A stretch of 6,595 nucleotides of DNA. It comes from RGIG9151 sp963635575 (GTDB taxonomy: Bacteria; Bacillota; Clostridia; TANB77; RGIG9151). The stretch's first letter is position 1. The number at the start of each line of letters is the position of its first letter. Below the pieces are notes generated by a model. The model worked only from the letters and a program-made list of their open reading frames with translations. It made no database searches and had not been told where the DNA came from. The stretch spans positions 1 to 6,595 of the forward strand of contig CAVHFU010000056.1 of NCBI GenBank assembly GCA_963635575.1, given 5' to 3'. Position numbers and translations under genes: made by a program. Of this stretch, positions 1 to 4,648 are shown piece after piece.

Positions 1-8
1 ATATAAAA

Positions 9-335
9 ATGAATAGGATAAAAGACTTAAGAGAAGATTTGGATTTAAAACAAAGTGAATTAGCAGAAAAGATAGGAATTACACAAAAAGCAATAAGCAA
101 TTATGAAACTGGGAAATCAGAACCATCATTTGATATTTTATTTAAATTAAGTGAATTCTTCGGAGTGTCAATAGATTACTTATTAGGAAAAACAAATAAT
201 CCTCAAAATGATAATTTTACAGAAGGAATGACTGAAGAGGATATAAAGGATTTAAAACATTATAGAGAGTTACTCAAGATTAAAAGAAAAATAGAAAACA
301 ATCCAAAAATACATACCTACGAAAATACAAAATAA
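9..335 (+). CDS. Small XRE-family helix-turn-helix transcriptional regulator
   Basis: This 108-residue protein is a Cro/C1-type DNA-binding repressor by sequence. The helix-turn-helix domain spans about residues 4-60: IKDLREDLDLKQSELAEKIG, then ITQKAISNYETGKSEPS with the recognition helix, then a fourth and fifth helix ending at the typical DYLLGKTN. Residues 61-108 are a polar, lysine- and glutamate-rich tail with no recognisable sensor domain. The ATG at 9 starts the domain at its usual position, but its ribosome binding site is cut by the window edge. The next gene starts 16 bases after its stop and is probably co-transcribed. Such proteins commonly control their own operon or act as phage/ICE repressors; the role here is inferred from context. 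The family call is safe; the target is unknown. Confidence 0.9.
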   Translation: MNRIKDLREDLDLKQSELAEKIGITQKAISNYETGKSEPSFDILFKLSEFFGVSIDYLLGKTNNPQNDNFTEGMTEEDIKDLKHYRELLKIKRKIENNPKIHTYENTK

Positions 336-337
336 TT

Positions 338-880
338 AAGGAGTTGAAAAAATGGACGAAATAATGACGATAAGAACAATTGAATCATTTCTAGGATTCA
401 TAATTTTTATGCTAGGAATTACATTCATAGCATTTATGTTACAATTCATATCTAATGTCATCATTATAAAAGAGCTACCAGCAATTAAGAAATATACTCA
501 AAGAATTTTTGAAAAATTATATAACTTTAATCAAAATTCTGAAATAGATGAAAAAAACAAAGTAGAAGAGATTTCTATTGATAATAACATATCAAAAGAA
601 AATGAAGATATAGAAAAACAAGTTGAATCTTTAGCCAATAACTCTGAAATGCCTGTAGTAATAATTGCTTTTTTCATTATTGCAATTATAATAACAGTAT
701 TATCAATTTTTAAACTTTCTAACTTATAAAAAGGAGTTGAAAAAATGGACGAAATAATTGCAATAAGAACAATTGAATCATTTCTAGGATTTATAATTTT
801 TATGATAGTAATTACAATTATGGCTTTTATGCTACAGTTTATCGCTAATATTATAATAATAAGCAAACTTCCTAAAATAA
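338..880 (+). repeat. Tandem duplication covering the 5' halves of two adjacent genes
   Basis: The block at about 338-487 is repeated at about 731-880, offset by 393 bases. The first 28 bases of each copy (Shine-Dalgarno site, spacer, start codon and first codons) are identical, and a second identical run covers ATAAGAACAATTGAATCATT and the bases after it. Identity falls off after codon 47. Conservation is strongest over the translation start and the membrane-segment codons. Confidence 0.85.
352..729 (+). CDS. Small membrane protein of unknown function, two membrane segments (paralog of the next gene)
   Basis: I do not recognise a named family in this 125-residue protein. A hydrophobic stretch at residues about 12-39 (FLGFIIFMLGITFIAFMLQF onward) is a clear membrane segment. 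Residues 40-100 are polar and rich in Glu, Asn and Lys, and residues 101-120 form a second membrane segment ending five residues from the C terminus. The two segments suggest a hairpin with the charged middle on one side of the membrane. The start at 352 has AAGGAG at 338-343 with good spacing. The first 47 residues closely match the start of the following gene, so the two arose by tandem duplication and differ after the first membrane segment. It lies in an apparent operon with the upstream XRE regulator. Real gene likely; function unknown. Confidence 0.8.
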   Translation: MDEIMTIRTIESFLGFIIFMLGITFIAFMLQFISNVIIIKELPAIKKYTQRIFEKLYNFNQNSEIDEKNKVEEISIDNNISKENEDIEKQVESLANNSEMPVVIIAFFIIAIIITVLSIFKLSNL

Positions 881-984
881 AAAAAGAGGCAGAAGCACAA
901 ACAAAATTACTAAATGAATTACAATTACAAAATAGAGAAATCACATATAAAATTGATAGAATAGAACAAGAAATAAAAAAATAA
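745..984 (+). CDS. Small membrane protein with C-terminal coiled coil (paralog of the preceding gene)
   Basis: This 79-residue protein begins MDEIIAIRTIESFLGFIIFM, almost the same as its upstream neighbour. It has one membrane segment at about residues 12-39. The C-terminal 40 residues (KEAEAQTKLLNELQLQNREI and onward) are heptad-like and charged, consistent with a short coiled coil that could drive oligomerisation. Unlike its paralog it has no second membrane segment. The ribosome binding site AAGGAG at 731-736 and the following bases are copied from the upstream gene: 338-365 and 731-758 are identical. It starts 15 bases after the preceding stop and is followed by a terminator, so it closes the operon. 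A one-pass membrane protein with a coiled tail could be a phage exclusion factor, a small signalling or holin-like protein, or a partner of its paralog; nothing in the sequence decides this. Confidence 0.75.
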   Translation: MDEIIAIRTIESFLGFIIFMIVITIMAFMLQFIANIIIISKLPKIKKEAEAQTKLLNELQLQNREITYKIDRIEQEIKK

Positions 985-1056
985 CTCACTATACGTTGTA
1001 TCTTATTGTGAGAAAACATTCCGCTACCGATTCGTGCGTCGTTTTCGTTCCTCACT

Positions 1057-1100
1057 CCTCGTCATACTGTTTAAATGACGAGGTTTTTATTTTTATCTTT
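1057..1100 (+). terminator. Rho-independent terminator after the membrane-protein operon
   Basis: CCTCGTCAT at 1057-1065 pairs perfectly with ATGACGAGG at 1075-1083 (9 bp, 9-nt loop), and the stem is followed directly by a long T-rich tract (TTTTTATTTTTATC and more). It lies 72 bases after the last stop codon of the XRE/membrane-protein operon and would end that transcript. Confidence 0.85.
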
Positions 1101-1120
1101 TTATTTTTCCTTAACTACTC

Positions 1121-1217
1121 AAAAAAAAATAAAATTCCTTTTTATCCGTAATCGAAAAAAATATTTCTTTTATTGAATAAAACCCTCGCATTATTGACTA
1201 AAACAGCCCCCTCTGGT
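1121..1217. repeat. Left terminal inverted repeat
   Basis: It runs from the A-run at 1121 to the GC-rich inner block CAGCCCCCTCTGGT at 1204-1217. It matches the reverse complement of 1535-1613, allowing two insertions in this copy around 1147-1175 and 1178-1190. Confidence 0.75.
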
Positions 1218-1238
1218 CTTAACGCTGCAGGAGGTGAT
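1208..1238 (+). promoter_or_regulatory. Hairpin that could cover the Shine-Dalgarno site of the element ORF (left end)
   Basis: In plus-strand RNA the inner edge of the left repeat, CCCCTCTG (1208-1215), can pair with CAGGAGGTG (1228-1236): CTG with CAG, one bulged G, then TCC with AGG, one mismatch and a closing C-G, around a 12-nt loop. The 3' arm is the Shine-Dalgarno sequence of the ORF at 1244, so folding would hide it. The fold is modest and was derived by eye. Confidence 0.35.
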
Positions 1239-1243
1239 TTTTT

Positions 1244-1495
1244 ATGAAAAAATTGTTTATCGCAGCTGTTTTCATTTATGAAAGCGCATGGCCTTTCGGT
1301 TATCATATTGTACGTTTGTACGATATCGAAGGAAACGAAATCGGACAATTCCGTAATTATGGCAAAAAATACGAATACAAGAACACTATACAAAGTGCCG
1401 TCAATACGTTTATGTCCGGTTTCGCCTTCATTAACAGCACAAACGCTCCAATTAATATCGAAAGGCAATGTGTCATAATTGTAAACAGGCTCTAA
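1244..1495 (+). CDS. Hypothetical small protein inside the inverted-repeat element
   Basis: This is an 83-residue ORF whose start at 1244 is preceded by AGGAGGTGAT (1229-1238), an almost ideal Shine-Dalgarno site at good spacing. The product begins MKKLFIAAVFIYESAWPFGY and continues with IVRLYDIEGNEIGQF and YGKKYEYKNTIQSAVNTF. It shows no signal-peptide cleavage site, membrane segment or known motif that I can identify. Codons are purine-first and often C-ending, unlike the A/T-ending codons of the flanking genes, which suggests a separate origin. An antisense ORF (start near 1510 on the minus strand) is open in the same codon register, and its start also has a Shine-Dalgarno-like sequence, so the coding strand is not fully certain. 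The plus strand is preferred because of its ribosome binding site and more protein-like composition. Function unknown. Confidence 0.4.
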   Translation: MKKLFIAAVFIYESAWPFGYHIVRLYDIEGNEIGQFRNYGKKYEYKNTIQSAVNTFMSGFAFINSTNAPINIERQCVIIVNRL

Positions 1496-1516
1496 ATCAA
1501 TTTTTTTCAAAAAACT

Positions 1517-1544
1517 CCCCTCTGATCTGAGCTAACCAGAGGGG
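1517..1544 (-). promoter_or_regulatory. Hairpin at the right inner repeat edge covering a Shine-Dalgarno-like site on the minus strand
   Basis: CCCCTCTG (1517-1524) and CAGAGGGG (1537-1544) form a perfect 8-bp stem with a 12-nt loop. Read on the minus strand, the 3' arm runs into AGGGGAG followed by a TTG start at 1510, the mirror image of the arrangement at the left end. On the plus strand it follows the ORF at 1244-1495 but lacks a U tract, so it is not a typical terminator. Confidence 0.45.
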
Positions 1545-1613
1545 GCTGTCCTAGTAAATAATGCAAAGGAAGAAATATTTTTTTACTCCTAAAAAGGGAT
1601 TTTATTTTTTTTT
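1535..1613. repeat. Right terminal inverted repeat
   Basis: Its inner edge ACCAGAGGGGGCTG (1535-1548) is the exact reverse complement of 1204-1217. Its outer tip (T-rich, ending at about 1613) mirrors the A-run at 1121 except for a one-base difference within the first 23 positions. Confidence 0.75.
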
Positions 1614-1837
1614 GCGAAAATCGGAAGAAAAATAAATAGAAAAAAATAAAAACTTAAAACTGGTGGCAGTATTTCCTCAAGCTCGTCGCTTAACTCCTTA
1701 CGAATCGTCCGCTCCATTAACCACATTATTACCACAACTACTCGCAAACGCTCAAACATAGTTCGTTATTTTTATTGCATTATAGAACAAAAAGTGCTAA
1801 TATGGAGAATATACAAAAAAGAACTTAAGTGCAGAAG
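1614..1837. other. Intergenic stretch without a convincing gene
   Basis: This 224-base stretch lies between the inverted-repeat element and the tRNA fragment. The first 45 bases are A-rich; 1660-1760 is richer in G+C. A 56-codon minus-strand ORF (start at 1759, stop at 1589-1591) would encode MFERLRVVVVIMWLMERTIR followed by KELSDELEEILPPVLS and a hydrophobic end formed by the T-rich repeat tip. It has no clear ribosome binding site, so I do not call it. A weak promoter-like pair, TTGCAT (1775-1780) and TAATAT (1798-1803) with 17-base spacing, points towards the tRNA fragment. Confidence 0.5.
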
Positions 1838-1886
1838 ATAACTCTTAATCAGTGGGTCCCCGGTTCGAGCCCGTGATGCTGCACCA
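1838..1886 (+). pseudogene. 3' part of a tRNA-Lys(CTT)-like gene, probable integration-site remnant
   Basis: From the anticodon loop onward the sequence is tRNA-like: loop CTCTTAA with anticodon CTT, TCAGT as the 3' anticodon arm, a five-base variable loop GGGTC, T arm CCCGG / TTCGAGC / CCGTG, acceptor strand ATGCTGC, discriminator A and encoded CCA ending at 1886. The expected 5' half, with an acceptor strand such as GCAGCAT and a D arm, is missing. Bases just before the loop (GATAA) do not pair properly with TCAGT. The T stem has one mismatch (C opposite T), as in a copy no longer under selection. A tRNA 3' end without its 5' end, followed by the natural terminator, is the classic scar at one end of an element integrated by a tyrosine recombinase. 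The polarity places the element to the left, with the intact tRNA-Lys expected at its far end. Confidence 0.75.
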
Positions 1887-1889
1887 ATA

Positions 1890-1923
1890 AAGGTTCTCAA
1901 TTGGTTGAGGGCCTTGTTTTTTT
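1890..1923 (+). terminator. Rho-independent terminator following the tRNA fragment
   Basis: AAGGTTCTCAA (1890-1900) pairs with TTGAGGGCCTT (1905-1915) over 11 positions including two G-T wobbles, with loop TTGG, and is followed by a T run at 1917-1923. It begins four bases after the CCA, as expected for the original terminator of the tRNA transcript. Confidence 0.9.
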
Positions 1924-1952
1924 CGTACTGGATTATTGGTTAAATTTATATC

Positions 1953-1981
1953 TTGACAATGCCATATAATTCAAGTAACAT
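1953..1981 (+). promoter_or_regulatory. Probable sigma-A promoter of greA
   Basis: A perfect -35 box TTGACA (1953-1958) is followed after 17 bases by TAACAT (1976-1981), four of six matches to the -10 consensus. A perfect TATAAT lies at 1965-1970 but is only six bases from this -35 box and has no other -35 at proper spacing. Transcription would start near 1988, about 57 bases before the greA start codon. Confidence 0.65.
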
Positions 1982-2044
1982 ATAGGAAGTTATCTATATT
2001 AATTTTGCAGAGAAATTTTTGCAAACTTAGAGGAGGAATGTAGT

Positions 2045-2521
2045 ATGCCTGATAAAGAAGTGGTATTGACTTATGAGGGACTAAAGAAATTAGAGGAGGA
2101 ACTTGATTACTTAAAAACTACTAAGAAGAAAGAAGTAGCTGAAAGAATTAAGGAAGCTAGAGGATTTGGAGACCTTTCTGAAAACTCTGAATATGATGAT
2201 GCGAAAAATGAACAAGCTGAAGTTGAAGCTAGAATTATAACTATTGAAAATATGCTTAGAAATGCTAAGGTTATATCTGATGATGATATCGACTCTAAAA
2301 CTGTTCAAATCGGAAACAAGGTTACTGTTTTAGATGTAGAAATGAACGAAGAAATAGAGTACACGATCGTTGGACCTACTGAAGTAGATATTATGAACAA
2401 TAAAATCTCTAATGAATCACCTATGGGAGAAGCGTTAATCGGAAAGAAGAAAGGTGCAAAGGTTAAAGTTCTTGCTCCTATTGGAGAAATAGAATACAAA
2501 ATTGTTAATATCACAAAGTAA
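2045..2521 (+). CDS. greA: Transcription elongation factor GreA
   Basis: GreA binds the secondary channel of RNA polymerase and stimulates cleavage of the transcript 3' end in backtracked complexes, restarting elongation. The 158-residue length is normal. Residues 1-77 form the N-terminal antiparallel coiled coil; its tip holds the signature GFGDLSENSEYDDAK (residues 40-54), with acidic residues D43 and E46 corresponding to the pair that helps place the catalytic magnesium. Residues 80-158 form the FKBP-like domain that contacts polymerase, with typical IGNKVTV, EYTIVGP and SPMGEALIGKKKGAKV motifs. The ATG at 2045 is preceded by GAGGAGG at 2030-2036. It has its own promoter and terminator and so is probably monocistronic. 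In many Firmicutes greA precedes lysS; that is not so here. Confidence 0.97.
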   Translation: MPDKEVVLTYEGLKKLEEELDYLKTTKKKEVAERIKEARGFGDLSENSEYDDAKNEQAEVEARIITIENMLRNAKVISDDDIDSKTVQIGNKVTVLDVEMNEEIEYTIVGPTEVDIMNNKISNESPMGEALIGKKKGAKVKVLAPIGEIEYKIVNITK

Positions 2522-2553
2522 AAGAACTAAATATCTAAATAATGCATATAATA

Positions 2554-2590
2554 ATGAAGAATTAATTTAATGTTAATTCTTCATTTTTTT
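2554..2590 (+). terminator. Rho-independent terminator of greA
   Basis: ATGAAGAATTAA (2554-2565) pairs perfectly with TTAATTCTTCAT (2573-2584), a 12-bp A/T-rich stem with a 7-nt loop, followed by a run of T to 2590. It separates greA from the asparagine synthetase-like gene. Confidence 0.85.
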
Positions 2591-2619
2591 GCTGACTTTT
2601 GGTCGGGATGGAGGTTTAT

Positions 2620-4341
2620 ATGAGTGATTTTTGCGGTATTGTTAAAAAGGAACAAGGTTATTTAGATGTTTTAAATGGAGAGGAACAAAAGATTTATAAG
2701 TACAAAGGCGAAACTTACATTGTAAGCTATGACGGAGAGATATACAACAAAGAAGAAATAAGAGAGGAACTTATATCAAGGGGAGATTACTTCAACACAG
2801 ATGATGAGGAAGAAATTGTACTAAAATCATACTTAGCTTGGGGCAAAGAGGCATTGAATAAGTTTGAAGGTGTATTTTCAATTGCAATTTATAGTGTTGA
2901 TTCAGGAAGGCTGTTTTTGGCTCGTGACCCAATAGGTGCAAAGGCTATGTTTTTCTCTGTAATTAAGGATGATATAATTTTTTCTAATAACGTAGAAAAT
3001 ATAGTTAAATCTAAATATGTTTCTCCTGAGGTTACTTATGAAGGAATAGCTGAATTAATGACTCTAGGACCTTCAAGAAGACAGAATAGTGCAATATTTA
3101 GAAACATAAGCCAACTAGAACCGGGAAGTTACTTAGAATTTAAGTATCCAAATGCTAATATAGCAAAATATGCTGAATTTGAAGCATATGAACATAACGA
3201 TTCTTTTGAGGATACTGTAGATAATGTGCGAGAAATACTTATTGATTCTATATTAAAACAGTATCCTAAAGACCAAAAAGTTTGTACATTACTGTCGGGC
3301 GGACTAGATTCAAGCATTGTCACAACCGTTGTGGCTGAGGCTGCGCGTGAAGAAGGTAGAACATTAAGAACTTTTTCGGTGGACTATGAAGGAAATGAAA
3401 CATTCTTTGAGGCAAACGATTTCCAACCTAATTCTGATGGTGAATGGATAAAAAAGATGGTGGACTTTCTTGGAACAGAACATACGAATATAAGGCTAAC
3501 TAGTGAAGAACTTGTGGAATCTTTAGAAAGTGCAATGATAGCTAGAGGATTTCCTGGAATGGGAGATATAGATACATCTCTTCTAAGATTCTGTGGAAAG
3601 ATGAGCGAATTTGCTGGAATAGGAATGGGTGGAGAATGTGCTGATGAGGTCTTTGGGGGATATCCTTGGTTTCACAGAGAGGCATTAATAGATTCGGATT
3701 TCTTCCCTTGGATACGTTCTGTTACGGAGAGAGGCGAGTATGTTAATGAAGAGATAAAACATAATGTGGATATAGTAAAGTTTGCAAAGGATGTATATAG
3801 CGATGAATTAAAGAAAGTTCCTGTTTTGGAAGGCGAAACGCAAAGGGAAAAAAGAATAAGAGAAATTGGATATTTAACATATAGATGGTTTTTACCTGTT
3901 TTACTGGAGCGTCAAGATAAAATGGCAGCTAAAGCTAATTTTAAGGTTAGAGCACCGTTCTGCAACTTTAGTCTTATGAAATATGTATATAACATTCCTT
4001 GGGATTACAAAGTGATGGACGGTATGGAGAAGGGACTGCTTAGAACAGCCTTTAAGGATTTACTTCCTAGTGAGGTAATTGAAAGGAAAAAGAGTCCATA
4101 CCCTAAGACATTTAATCCGAAATATAGAGAGCTTGTTATAAGAGAACTAAGTCACATTATTGAAAATCCTACATCTCCTATTTTAGATGTTATTGATTTA
4201 GATAATGTACGTCGACTTATTAATGAAGAAGAAACGGCGAACAGACCTTGGTTCGGTCAATTAATGCGTGGCCCACAAGTAATGGCATTCTTGATTCAAG
4301 TAAACAGTTGGCTAAAAGAATACAGGGTATCCATAGTCTAA
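2620..4341 (+). CDS. asnB: Asparagine synthetase-like protein with a shortened N-terminal amidotransferase region
   Basis: Family members make asparagine from aspartate, ATP and glutamine (or ammonia). I start at ATG 2620, giving 573 residues, because GGAGG lies at 2610-2614; the TTG at 2599 and ATG at 2608 have poorer sites. The C-terminal synthetase domain looks intact: PP-loop SGGLDSS (residues 226-232), GGECADEVFGGY (337-348), LERQDKMAAKANFKVRAPF (R444-F447), then KGLLRTAF and RKKSPYPKTF. The N-terminal Ntn amidotransferase domain is odd. Canonical enzymes begin MCG, with Cys as the nucleophile after Met removal; here the Cys is residue 5 (MSDFCGIV). Only 33 residues separate it from the glutamine-site motif, against about 73 in E. 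coli AsnB, and the RGPDDSG and RLSIID motifs in between are absent. The NGE motif reads DGE (38-40). Downstream motifs (RDPIGAKAMFF) are normal. Glutaminase activity may be lost, leaving ammonia-dependent synthesis, or the substrate may differ. Family call sure; exact reaction uncertain. Confidence 0.88.
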   Translation: MSDFCGIVKKEQGYLDVLNGEEQKIYKYKGETYIVSYDGEIYNKEEIREELISRGDYFNTDDEEEIVLKSYLAWGKEALNKFEGVFSIAIYSVDSGRLFLARDPIGAKAMFFSVIKDDIIFSNNVENIVKSKYVSPEVTYEGIAELMTLGPSRRQNSAIFRNISQLEPGSYLEFKYPNANIAKYAEFEAYEHNDSFEDTVDNVREILIDSILKQYPKDQKVCTLLSGGLDSSIVTTVVAEAAREEGRTLRTFSVDYEGNETFFEANDFQPNSDGEWIKKMVDFLGTEHTNIRLTSEELVESLESAMIARGFPGMGDIDTSLLRFCGKMSEFAGIGMGGECADEVFGGYPWFHREALIDSDFFPWIRSVTERGEYVNEEIKHNVDIVKFAKDVYSDELKKVPVLEGETQREKRIREIGYLTYRWFLPVLLERQDKMAAKANFKVRAPFCNFSLMKYVYNIPWDYKVMDGMEKGLLRTAFKDLLPSEVIERKKSPYPKTFNPKYRELVIRELSHIIENPTSPILDVIDLDNVRRLINEEETANRPWFGQLMRGPQVMAFLIQVNSWLKEYRVSIV

Positions 4342-4370
4342 GGTGGTGATGGACTATTTTTAGAAGGAGT

Positions 4371-4646
4371 GTGGCAAATAAAATAAAGAAGAGATTTGCA
4401 GATATTGGCGATTTGCCTAGTGAGCTTGTGACTAATCGTTCACGTATGGTGATGCTTGGCAACACTGAATTTATGATTGAAAATTATGATGGAATTATTG
4501 AATACGAAGTGAATAGAATTAGAGTAAGTACTGCTTCGGGTAAAGTTGCCGTCATGGGTGAAGATTTAACTATTAGTGAATTGGATAATGAAGAATTACT
4601 CGTTAGTGGTTGCATAAAAAGTATAGAACTTGAAGGGAATGAGTAA
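4371..4646 (+). CDS. yqfC: YabP/YqfC-family sporulation protein
   Basis: This 91-residue protein matches the YqfC/YabP family: DLPSELVTNRSRMVMLGNTE (residues 14-33), IENYDGIIEYEVNRIRV, GKVAVMGEDLTI, then LVSGCIKSIELE. The pattern is a small beta-strand-rich domain without membrane segments. In Bacillus yqfC and yqfD form a mother-cell sporulation pair, and the same order is kept here. The likely start is GTG at 4371, which puts the N terminus where the family has it, but its ribosome binding site is unusual: AAGGAG at 4364-4369 leaves only one base before the start. An alternative is ATT at 4356 behind AGGTGGTGAT (4341-4350), adding five residues. A four-codon ORF (MDYF, 4349-4363) overlaps this zone. 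It lies 29 bases after the asnB-like gene with no terminator between and 2 bases before yqfD. Confidence 0.88.
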   Translation: MANKIKKRFADIGDLPSELVTNRSRMVMLGNTEFMIENYDGIIEYEVNRIRVSTASGKVAVMGEDLTISELDNEELLVSGCIKSIELEGNE

Positions 4647-4648
4647 TC

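Larger units (their letters stand above)
1121..1613. mobile_element. Compact element bounded by long imperfect terminal inverted repeats
   Basis: The outer 97 bases on the left (1121-1217) and the outer 79 bases on the right (1535-1613) are imperfect inverted copies. Shared blocks in order from each tip are AAAAAAAAATAAAAT, CCTTTTTA, AAAAAAATATTTCTT, GCATTATT, ACT and CAGCCCCCTCTGGT. The left copy carries about 18 extra bases in two places. Weaker similarity continues inward across a Shine-Dalgarno site and start codon to about 1258 on the left and 1495 on the right. The element is about 493 bp, too small for a full transposase, so it resembles a non-autonomous (MITE-like) insertion with a cargo ORF. 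No target-site duplication is evident. The inside is clearly richer in G+C than the flanks and uses more C-ending codons. No known element is recognised, and the exact ends are uncertain because the tips are A/T runs. Confidence 0.6.

Noticed and set aside
531..1055. Long minus-strand ORF of 174 codons across the two membrane-protein genes and the following intergenic region
   Set aside because: It is antisense to two genes with good ribosome binding sites and paralogy support, and its composition (Ile and Ser runs) is that of a mirror frame of A/T-rich coding sequence.
1517..1544. Perfect 8-bp hairpin as a terminator of the element ORF
   Set aside because: No T run follows on the plus strand; the bases after the stem are GCTGTCC. 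It fits better as part of the repeat end.
1121..1613. CRISPR array or tandem repeat array
   Set aside because: The repeats are two inverted copies only, with no regularly spaced direct repeats and spacers anywhere in the window.
1666..1672. GCAGTAT as a 5' acceptor strand for the tRNA-Lys fragment, implying a split or intron-containing tRNA
   Set aside because: It can pair with ATGCTGC using one wobble, but the bases after it show no D arm or anticodon 5' arm, and it lies about 170 bases upstream; a chance match is more likely.
1965..1970. TATAAT as the greA -10 box
   Set aside because: It is only six bases from the perfect TTGACA and has no other -35 at 16-18 bases; TAACAT at 1976 fits the spacing.
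2547..2552. Perfect TATAAT as a promoter for the asnB-like gene
   Set aside because: No acceptable -35 lies at the right distance, and transcription would start inside the greA terminator stem.
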